Notes under the pieces: model-generated
The model's input: the letters and a program-made list of their open reading frames with translations, nothing else
Told to the model about the DNA's origin: nothing
Databases searched by the model: none
Source of the DNA: Pythium myriotylum
Lineage: Eukaryota > Oomycota > Peronosporomycetes > Pythiales > Pythiaceae
Assembly: GCA_023091665.1 (NCBI GenBank)
Contig: JALJCQ010000013.1
Span: 2,852,001-2,916,000 of the forward strand
DNA: 64,000 bases
Direction of reading: 5' to 3'
Part shown: positions 56,348-64,000 of the stretch, one piece after another
Position numbering within the stretch: the stretch's first letter is position 1
Layout of the letters: every line of letters starts with the position of its first letter
Position numbers and translations under genes: made by a program

Positions 56348-58449
56348 ATGACCAAGACGCAGCGACGTCGTGCCGCACGCACCTTGACTCAAGCGAAAGC
56401 CTCAGCGGCAGCCGTGTCAGCTCATGCGAGTCGTGCGGAGGCGGAAGCGACGATGTCTGCACGGGAGTGGGAATCGGTTTGCTCGACACTCGAGTTCTTG
56501 CTTCGAATCCAAGTCACCAGTCCCTTCATCGATACTGATCACCTCTGCCCTGAAGAAGCATGGCTCGAAGTAGACCTGACCAGTGTTTTTGCAAGATCCG
56601 ATCGATCAAAGAGCACAAATCGTCAACTCGTTGAAGTTGTGGATGCCTTGGGTCGGATTTGCATCCAGGCTGAAGTTCTCCGGCCATGGATAGATCTCTT
56701 CACTGCGTTCTGGATGCGCGTGCTGCACTCTGCCGAGCGAGACAGTCTTGAAGATGATGCCTCGCTCCGTCAAATTACTCGGTTCATGTTCTTGAGAGGT
56801 ATCCACATCGCGCTTTGCTGGCATGATCGTCCGTTGGTGAAAGGTGCGGTCGACGCAGTTCGCCGATTTCTCGACACGTCTACCGGAGGATTCCAATGTA
56901 CGCCTGTTCAGGTAGCCTTGCAGCTTGAAAACTGTCAACTCACTTCGAAGGAACTCCATTGTCTTCGCCCAGTGCTCGAAATGCGGGGTACAGAGGCGCC
57001 CTTGTGCGACTGTGAAAGTCTCCGCGAGCTCCGTATATTGAATGACTACTTAGATGAAGAAGATTTGCGCGAACTGCAAGCGTTTTTTGAAGACGCGAAG
57101 GTACGACGTATCGACGCGCTCTGCTTTGACGATGTCGGCTTCAAATCGACCACTGCGCTAGGGGATCTAGTAGACTCCGCACTTCATTGCAAAGAGGGGC
57201 AGGCTATCTCAATCGATCCGGGGTTGGCGCTTGCTCTTAACAGGTACTCCTTTAATGCGAGTGATATTGCCGTCCTCCACACTGCATTAATCAATGCAAC
57301 AAGACCAATTCGCCGACTTTCCATGGCGTGGCTAAGGATCCCTTTCATTGAAGACTTTCGTCAATGGACTCGACTTCTTGTCATTCCATTGCCGTCTGCA
57401 ACGACGGATTTCACCTTGGACATCAGCTGCATACAGCCTCCAAAAAGTAAAAATCAACAGCGAGAGGCATTACATCAAAGTCTTGCTGAAGCTGTGGCCG
57501 AGTCTACTCCAAGAATCGTTGAGAGCCTATCCCAAGGGCTACCGGTATGGTGTCAGCTGCTACTACGTGATGATTTGATTGGGTTCGGTGCGATAGGGAT
57601 TCAGGTCTTCAAGGATCCTTTCCAACGACAGTGCTTGAATTTGGAAGTCTCACCTACAGCTTTCCACACGGTGGTCAATATCACTGACGATGGACTCTTC
57701 TTGATCCAGCTGCCCGACTCTAACGGACGGCTCGTCAGTGGCTGGGTAAATTCCGAGTCAATTGCTAGCATCCGGATCGGAACGTCGATTGCAGTTGGAC
57801 CTTCGTGCACTCGCTTGATTGCAGATGGAAACGCCTTAAGCGAGCAACTTCGGTACACGATGCTGCGAGTAATGGGGTGTATCTGACGTGCCTATCGGTA
57901 CGAAACTCCAGCTTTTTGTTTTCCTACTTGTCGCGCCTTCTCAGCTGCTGCCCGAGTGTCTGCCAGGTTAACGCACTACGATCTGGCGGCTATTGCGAGG
58001 CTCTCCCGCCGCTGGTTTGGAGCACAACAGGTTCTCAATCGCTGCCGTTGCTCCAAGCCCTTGACCTGAGGGGATGTTATCTTGTAGAGGATAGCATCCC
58101 GAGCCTTCCCACGATGCCGTGTTTGAGGTATCTACAACTGAAGCAGAATAATATCGGAGCCAAAGGGGTCCTCGATCTATCAACGCGTTTCGTGTCGAAT
58201 GCGAACCTTTCTTTCGTCAACGTGAGTGAACAAGGGCTATCATTCCGTGATCCAACCGAAGTGCAAAGCAAGGCTCGCAGTATAATTGACGACCTTGTGC
58301 ATCAGCACAATCTCTCGGGTGGGACCAAGATCGGGTTCCTGAGTGTCATCGGCCATCAGAATTTATGCAGCATCGATCACGGTGTCATTGCAGCGATTTT
58401 CGAGTTTGCAGGCATTCAAGCTAAGAGAAAGCGTGAAGTAGTATGGTAG
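56348..58449 (+). pseudogene. LRR-type family, tandem copy 3, with one-base frameshift
   Basis: The start MTKTQRRRAARTLTQAKA at 56348 parallels copies 1 and 2, as do LCPEEAWLEVDL and LRPWIDLFTAFWMRV. The first frame stops at 57884-57886, just after a G run at 57874-57877. The rest of the family sequence continues in the -1 frame (YLTCLSVRNSSFLF, LRYLQLKQNNIGAKGVLDLS, IGFLSVIGHQ..REVVW) to 58449. The total of 2,102 nt is one short of a multiple of three, and a single missing G in the run would reunite the frames at about 700 aa, equal to its siblings. This may be a real inactivating deletion, a sequencing or assembly error, or programmed slippage. The remainder of both halves is undamaged, which argues for a recent event or an error. 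Confidence 0.75.
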
Positions 58450-58529
58450 TCTTAACGCTACGCGTTTCCTACTCATCAACGAATCCAATTCGAATAAACA
58501 AAAAATATTTAACGTTACATGAATTGATA

Positions 58530-59588
58530 TCATGCGAGTTTCGTCGTTAGGACTATCGGGAAAGTCACGGTCGGGTCTTTCCAGCACCAGGACTGTCGAC
58601 AACGGACAGTGAGCACGTATTCGAAGCTGAGAAAATGTGATCGCATGGTGGGAATGATACGATTGCTTGGCTTCGATTGCATCTCAATCGGTTGGTTCAC
58701 TGAGAGAGCAGCATCTTCTCCAGGTTCTACCCCTGGAAAGGATGCGGATGCGACACGATCAGAATCGCTAGCGAATCCATGTCCTTCACGACGATAGTTC
58801 AACTTCACGATCCGTGTCAATGACGTTGTGACATTGTCCACTCGTTGAGTTGATTCGTTGTTCACCAATACGTCGACTCGAGCTGCACCGCCAACAGGCA
58901 CAATGTCTTTCTCCAGGGTTGCAGTCAGGTTGCACGTCCCACGCAAGCAAAATATGAGGAAGTACACAGGGAGCGTCAACGACTCTGTGAGGCTCCGCGG
59001 GACCTTGGTTGACGGGTCTCCTTTAATGTGGATTGGACACGCATGGCGGAGTGAGAACTTGAGAAACCCGGGAACTCGAATCGTTGCGCGCAGAGTATAC
59101 TCAGCTTCGGCGCGAACATTTCGCATGTCGCCCATGGACCCGCGATACGAAAAGCTCGGAATCAACCCATGGGGAGGCAGTTGATACTCGAATGGGAAAT
59201 CGTACGTTCCTGGCTCATAGGGTCGAGCGGGAACATCGAGAATGATCTGCGTCCGCGACAAACGTCAGAGATCGTATAGTTATTCAACAGTGTCTGCCAC
59301 AACACTCACGGATTCCTCGACGATCGTGTAGATGTCTTTCACGTGTTTTAGCTGCTCCTTGTGGCTGGATTTCTCCTTTTCGTCGTGGTCCGAGCAGTGG
59401 CGCTCTCGGTGCTCCGGTTGCTCGACCTCGTCGTACTCGAGGGTCTCTTCCCCAACGAACTTGAGCTGAATGGGCTCTGCACGGTCAATTGGCGCAGTCA
59501 CAGAGACCCGGACGACGCCGGAGATCACGTCGCCAGCGACAAACTCAGAGCCGCGCGGCTCAACGCAGACAGAGCCGTTAGCGCCCAT
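58530..59588 (-). CDS. Arrestin-domain-containing protein
   Basis: Two exons, 59588-59310 and 59246-58530, give 331 aa. The 63-nt intron has GTGAGT..GCAG ends, phase 0. The ATG at 59588 (MGANGSVCVE) fits N-myristoylation. The arrestin N-lobe pattern is seen in EFVAGDVISGVVRVSVTAPI and PIQLKFVGEETLEYDEVEQP; then comes a His/Glu/Lys loop, and then IILDVPARPYEPGTYDFPFE with YQLPPHGLIPSFSY, the diagnostic arrestin segment. The C-lobe follows with RGTCNLTATLEKDIVPVGGA and RVDVLVNNESTQRVDNV. Alpha-arrestins act as adaptors for ubiquitin ligases and endocytosis. PPxY motifs are not seen. It could be a partner for the GRK-like kinase at 28.5 kb (inference). Confidence 0.87.
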
Positions 59589-61333
59589 GGTGCACAATGC
59601 GGAAATGAGCAGCTCACCGCCGATGGAACGATCGAGAGTCGCAACCATTCCGGATAACGTGGGCAGAATGGTGGTAGATTCCTGGGAGACACCTCCACAA
59701 ACATATTCAGCCCATCTCCATCTGATCTGAAGACATGATCCAGCGTCTCATGGCAGCTCCACCGATGGGTTGCGGTGGATACAAACCACCAAGGGCCAGG
59801 ACGACAAGCGCGACGATACCGACAGAATCGTTCGGTCGAAATCGCCTCCTGTTCTGTCAGAGGTGGAGATTGTCCACGCTGGTGGGCGATCAATACACGC
59901 ACTGTACTGAACTTCCGACACCCAACGATAGCCTCTACTACTTAATGTGCATATCTCGAAGGAAACCTGTTACCTCTCAAAACACATAAGTGAACCCAGT
60001 TCGAACGCAGCCGGTCTCACTGAGACGTTACCCCCCTCGCGTGGCCTCGGCAGTCACCGCACAAGTGTCAACGATGCTGCTCTTCCGCGTCGGCCTCGCA
60101 CGCGAACGATTCCCGGAATCCAAATATTCCAGACATATTGCTCTCTCAAAAGGGGTGGAGCAATTGTACAGTAGCGATATATTGGAAGTACGTGTACTCG
60201 CGGGAAGGTTCATTCAGGAGCACGAGCTCTCGTGGGCGACGAGGACCGTCGCTGGGCACTGTCCTTTCCTGTGTCGCTCGACAGCGACGAGGTTGCCCGC
60301 CTGGTGGTCACGTGGCGGAATCGCTGGGCCATCGGCTGCTCTACGGCGACGGGACGCCCGCATTCATTGATGAGGAACAGGAACTGATTGACTGCCGGCA
60401 AAGAGATGCAGGATTGAACGCCGATTAGCAGCCGAGAAGTTGGCAGAGGTGCGCCAGTTGCACATTGTCCAGTGTGTCGTGGATACATCTGGCCGCTTCG
60501 ACTCCGAGCTCTTGTCAACCAAGAGTAGAAGGCTTCAGTCCGCGAGTTGGAACCGTTCATGACCGTGTAATGTTTCATTTGCTCACGGATATCGAGAATA
60601 GGATAGAAACGTTGTCGACATGGCTGAATAATTGCTGTGGATAAGTCTTGATCAAAGTGGTTGTGATCGGGAGGCTTGTTTCACAAAACCAGATCGCTAG
60701 AGTCGTTGGCTGATAAGACTAACGAAGTTGTTGCAGCTTGCATTATTGTACAACTTTAATGCTCGGACACCTTTCGTGACTCTTTTCTTGCCCCCTGACC
60801 ATGAAGTCCATAATGCAGTGTTGTGCCCTCTGTAACGGATCACCTCAATCAATCAAGAGTAAGACCAGACAAATAAGAATCCGAAATCCACTTTTCTTAA
60901 GTAAAGAAGCTAAAGTGGTGACGCAAGCCATCATCGAGCAAGGTGCGAAGTCGATCATACAGTTCACACTGGCGTCGGTTACGAACTTGGCGCGGAATCT
61001 CTTGCTCAAGTGTGGCAAGGTATCTCAATTCAGTGAGGGTGTGCGGGTACGCGATAGTTTTGTCGCAACTGTACATTGCAAGCTTCCCGAAATCCAGTGG
61101 AGTTCAGGAGTATCCGACTAAACAGTGCTCATACTTGTACGGCGTGGTGTTGCCCTTTTCTGTTGCTGAGCGTCTACCGTACATCTTTCATAAAGTCGAC
61201 AAAGCTGTCACACGGTATGTTTCGACGAAGTGTTGAGCGTGGCTTGAAATTTAAACTCACATTCATGATTATATCAGTTTCCATGGCCAAGACAGCCATG
61301 AGTTGTGAAAGGTTGTACAAGATACGTTACTCT
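59589..61333. other. 1.7-kb intergenic region, at most a short relic frame
   Basis: Between the arrestin gene start and the ankyrin gene stop, both minus. One minus-strand frame from the ATG at 61076 to the stop at 60897 (59 codons) has a protein-like helical composition (LTELRYLATLEQEIPRQVRN). It lacks any upstream continuation free of stops, so a decayed gene fragment is possible. The remaining frames look random. Confidence 0.45.
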
Positions 61334-63382
61334 TCACGCTTCTTCGTGATTTGATGCTGCGGGAATTCCGAGGCGCGGACAAGCAGTGTCCAAAACCCAC
61401 TTGTTCACGTCGACATGGTCTGATGCGGCATCCTTAATGAAGAGCAGCCTGTTGTCGTTTGCGCCCAATGTAAGGCGTCTGAGAAGAACTTCCAATACTC
61501 CAATCAGTCCATACTTTGCTGCCCACTTTGCAACATCACCCGGATACTCGTTACCGCCGTCTGCCGAAAGGTAGAGCATCATTAGATATGGATCACGAGA
61601 GTACTTGGTGATTGTGTCGCAGGTCGCCTTCGTGTTGATCTCCGGGTGCCCGATGTCGATTAAGAGCTTGAAGCAATTGCTGCTATTGAAACGCACAGCG
61701 AGCTGCGGAAACCACTTGATTAGAATGCTGGTCTTCGGTCGCTTTTTGACAAACTCATACAGGAATGCAAGCATGTCGGCTGTCGAGACCGCTGGATTTG
61801 TGTGAGAGAGGAGGTCTTCAGAAATGTGCGATATCGAAGCTGGGTGTGACCTAGGTTTCCGAGCTTGGATATCGCCGAAGCAAAAAGCTTGCTCACTATC
61901 CGGTGTATTTTGCAATACCCACATGGCGATATCAAAACGACCAGAGGTCACGAGCCCGAACAGGTCAGGTACATTAAGCTCGAGCGATCTGGACACGTCT
62001 TGGCTGGGCTGATGACCACACGTTGACATCGCCTTGATTAGAAACTGCATTTTCTCGAGTGCGTCGACTGGTGACCGCGCCGCGTGCACAAATGCATGAC
62101 GGCTCCAAAAACGAAGCTCTTCAGTAATGTAAATCATAGCGTCGAGGGTTCCGGTCATAGCAACATGGTTTGCAATCGCGCCGTTATCTACGTAGCCTCG
62201 AGGAAGAAGCTTGTTAACGGCGTACTCGATCCCGCAACGCGTAGCGTTGAGACCGATGAAATGCCTGATCATGGGATCGATTATCACGCCACACTCTTCG
62301 TGGATAAATTGTAGCGTCCGTTGGTTCTGAGATGTTAGCGCTGCCTTACACAGCGGATATCCGTGAGGATGCTCCTCCGGTGCAACATGGTCCCAAATCC
62401 ATCGAAACACGTCGAGTTGACCGGCTTGAGCACACTGGTCAAAAACATGCAGTTTGTGGGTCGCTGGAAACTGAAAGAGCCACTTAACAACGTCGAGTTT
62501 GCCGGCTTTCGCAGCACAGACTGTCGCCCCGAAGAGATCCCAGTTGCGGTACGGTTGGGCGACAAGCCATTGAACAACGTCGAGATGTCCCTGCGTGGCG
62601 GCTTTACGGATCGTGTCTCGCGTGAAGAACCGCTGGGGAGATGGGAGCGAGGTTATGATCTCCAACGACGCGAGATCACCATTCTCCGCGAAGGCGTCAG
62701 CGAGAGGGAACTCGATCTCGGGGCTCTTGCTGCGCCCGACGTACGCGAACGACTCGAGGTACCCGTGTTGTTCCGTCGTGGCACAGAGATAGAGCTTGTT
62801 GATCACTGGGTCAAGGAACGTCCAGCAAACGGCGCCGAGTCTTCCGGAGTCACCGAGGCGCAGCACGCACTGGGCCTGCGTGAGGGTATCAACGAGCCAC
62901 TGCACGCAATGCAGCTGCAGCGCGCTCCCGGCGCGTTGGAGCACGTCGTACGGCTTGTACGAACATACGGTGTGGAACCACTGGACCGCTTCGAAGTGGC
63001 CTCTCTCGGCGGCCTGGTACAACACTTCGGCCGGGATCTCGTCGACGCCGTGGACCAGCGATTTGTAGAGCGAGCGCACTTTGGCGAAGGCCTCGCCGAA
63101 TTGCGGGGGGCTCCTGGCGGCGAAGAAGCGCAAGCGCTCGCGTCGCAGCGTGACGAGCAGCGCGAGCGCCGCGACCCAGCAGCCCTCGGCGAGCGCCACG
63201 TGGAGACACTGGTCGGTCGGCAGCGCGGCGTGGTGGGCGTCGCGCAGACGCAGCCAGTCGGCGAAGGCGCCGGCCTGGGCCTCGAGCGCGGCCACGAGCA
63301 GCCGCGCGACGTCGCGCGTCTCCAGGAACGCGAGCGCGAGGCGCAGCGCCCACCGCGGCGCGCGGTCCGCGAGCAGCTCCAT
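61334..63382 (-). CDS. Ankyrin-repeat protein (oomycete expanded family type)
   Basis: A single exon of 682 aa from the ATG at 63382 (MELLADRAPRWALRLALAFL); 17 more residues would be added by an upstream ATG-type start at 63433. Divergent ankyrin-like helical repeats cover most of the protein, with the GHLDVVQWL signature: AERGHFEAVQWFH, ATQGHLDVVQWLVAQPYRNW, AKAGKLDVVKWLFQFPATHK, AQAGQLDVFRWIWDHVAPEE. The C-terminal end reads YGLIGVLEVLLRRLTLGAND. This repeat type is abundant in oomycete genomes and serves as a protein-interaction scaffold. No catalytic or membrane segment is seen. It sits between two arrestin-like genes on the same strand. Confidence 0.85.
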   Translation of the reverse strand: MELLADRAPRWALRLALAFLETRDVARLLVAALEAQAGAFADWLRLRDAHHAALPTDQCLHVALAEGCWVAALALLVTLRRERLRFFAARSPPQFGEAFAKVRSLYKSLVHGVDEIPAEVLYQAAERGHFEAVQWFHTVCSYKPYDVLQRAGSALQLHCVQWLVDTLTQAQCVLRLGDSGRLGAVCWTFLDPVINKLYLCATTEQHGYLESFAYVGRSKSPEIEFPLADAFAENGDLASLEIITSLPSPQRFFTRDTIRKAATQGHLDVVQWLVAQPYRNWDLFGATVCAAKAGKLDVVKWLFQFPATHKLHVFDQCAQAGQLDVFRWIWDHVAPEEHPHGYPLCKAALTSQNQRTLQFIHEECGVIIDPMIRHFIGLNATRCGIEYAVNKLLPRGYVDNGAIANHVAMTGTLDAMIYITEELRFWSRHAFVHAARSPVDALEKMQFLIKAMSTCGHQPSQDVSRSLELNVPDLFGLVTSGRFDIAMWVLQNTPDSEQAFCFGDIQARKPRSHPASISHISEDLLSHTNPAVSTADMLAFLYEFVKKRPKTSILIKWFPQLAVRFNSSNCFKLLIDIGHPEINTKATCDTITKYSRDPYLMMLYLSADGGNEYPGDVAKWAAKYGLIGVLEVLLRRLTLGANDNRLLFIKDAASDHVDVNKWVLDTACPRLGIPAASNHEEA

Positions 63383-63498
63383 GGTGGCGCGGGTCGGGGC
63401 GAAAAATCGAACGAAGAAGCTACATGCACTCACTGGCTTGGGCTAGTTCGAGGCACCCGACTGAAGCGTAGCCATGTCGATGGGCGCTCATCAGGAGC

Positions 63499-64000
63499 TC
63501 AGGAGAGGTCGTGCACGCGAGGTTCGAGTTCGAGAGGGATCGCCATGGGCACGTCGACGTCGACGACCGTGGGGAGCGACACGGCGTCGTGGGATAATAT
63601 GGAGAGGCCCTCGGGAAGCTCACTGGCCACGATGGTCACGGGGATGCGCAGTTCGATGAGAGGACAACTCTTGATGTTGACCTGGACCTGGACGTCGTAG
63701 CTGATCTGAAAGTGGCGGAACTTCATGGAAGGCTTGAGCGGGTCCGGGTCTTTCAGCAGTGTCGTGGAGATCGGCAGTTCCACGCTGAAGGCGTCCACTG
63801 CAGGGAGCCTGCTGCGAGGGAAGAGCCGCGAGCAGACCATGTCGTGGTCCTCTTTCGGGAACGGATGGAGCCCACGGACGAGTGGGCGAATGCGGCGGTA
63901 CAGACTCAGTCGTACATGTCGGAACCGCTCGAGCATCGCCAGCTCCAGTACGACATTCGCCTTGATGGGAGAGAGGCCGGAGTACACATCCGAGTCGAGC
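63499..64000 (-). CDS. Arrestin-like protein, C-terminal part, 5' end beyond window
   Basis: The frame is open from the right edge to the stop at 63499, giving at least 166 residues. The fragment has the arrestin C-lobe rhythm: ANVVLELAMLERFRHVRLSL, FSVELPISTTLLKDPDPLKP, KFRHFQISYDVQVQVNIKSC and PLIELRIPVTIVASELPEGL, the last being the usual final strand set before a free tail. The first in-window Met is not a start. It resembles the arrestin gene at 58530-59588 in family but differs in sequence, so it is not a recent copy. The N-lobe lies right of the window. Confidence 0.7.
   Translation of the reverse strand, partial: LDSDVYSGLSPIKANVVLELAMLERFRHVRLSLYRRIRPLVRGLHPFPKEDHDMVCSRLFPRSRLPAVDAFSVELPISTTLLKDPDPLKPSMKFRHFQISYDVQVQVNIKSCPLIELRIPVTIVASELPEGLSILSHDAVSLPTVVDVDVPMAIPLELEPRVHDLS

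Noticed and set aside
62363..63700. 445-codon plus-strand frame
   Set aside because: Antisense shadow of the ankyrin-repeat gene; no domain, biased to Arg, Glu and Gly.
1..64000. CRISPR array, bacterial operons, rRNA genes, intact tRNA genes
   Set aside because: No regularly spaced repeats with spacers, no Shine-Dalgarno-led operons, and no rRNA or complete tRNA structure seen; introns show the DNA is eukaryotic.

Overview
The window is nuclear DNA of an oomycete (Pythium/Phytophthora-like stramenopile). Evidence: dense intron-poor genes on both strands; short GT..AG introns of about 50-106 nt; divergent gene pairs with CCAAT boxes between them; and a gene set typical of the group (RGS-type GPCR kinase, PAN/Apple secreted protein, oomycete-style ankyrin and LRR families). 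The genus is not established. Exon joins were read by eye from splice sites, reading phase and family similarity. Where the longest open frame began with TTG or GTG, I took the first sensible ATG instead.

0-12.3 kb: an RCC1-BTB protein cut by the left edge (-), a secreted serine carboxypeptidase (-) divergent from a triple-WW/IQ/EF-hand scaffold (+), an Abi-like protein (-) divergent from a small hypothetical (+), a SAM methyltransferase (-) divergent from a three-exon LSm11-like protein (+), and a small two-helix membrane protein (-).

12.5-28.1 kb (-): a giant HECT E3 ligase of about 4,686 aa with UBA, SPRY and MIB/HERC2 modules, then a small Ada1/TADA1-like SAGA subunit. 28.5-36.1 kb: a GRK-type kinase with an RGS domain (+), a coiled-coil protein (-), a myristoylatable EF-hand protein (+) ending tail to tail with a three-exon longin-like protein (-), and a free-methionine-R-sulfoxide reductase with a thioredoxin-like N-terminal extension (+).

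36.3-45.9 kb: a SEL1L/HRD3-like ERAD protein (+), a PMR1/SPCA-type Ca2+/Mn2+ ATPase (-), a long gene-poor stretch, and a four-PAN-domain secreted protein (-). 45.9-48.8 kb is a repeat field with direct duplications, a pentamer array, a CT microsatellite and a GT-rich minisatellite.

48.8-64 kb: a Cys-rich protein with two matching CxxC modules (-), a 1.3-kb gap holding two 33-bp inverted repeats of identical architecture, three tandem paralogous LRR-type genes (+; the third carries a one-base frameshift), an arrestin-like gene (-), an ankyrin-repeat protein (-), and the C-terminal part of a second arrestin-like gene (-) running off the right edge.

There is no operon logic. Proteostasis and secretory genes (HECT ligase, SEL1L, PMR1, carboxypeptidase) and G-protein/Ca2+ signalling genes (GRK, two arrestin-like proteins, EF-hand proteins) are well represented. 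The least explained items are the LRR triplet, the paired hairpins, the Cys-rich double-module protein and the domain fusions.
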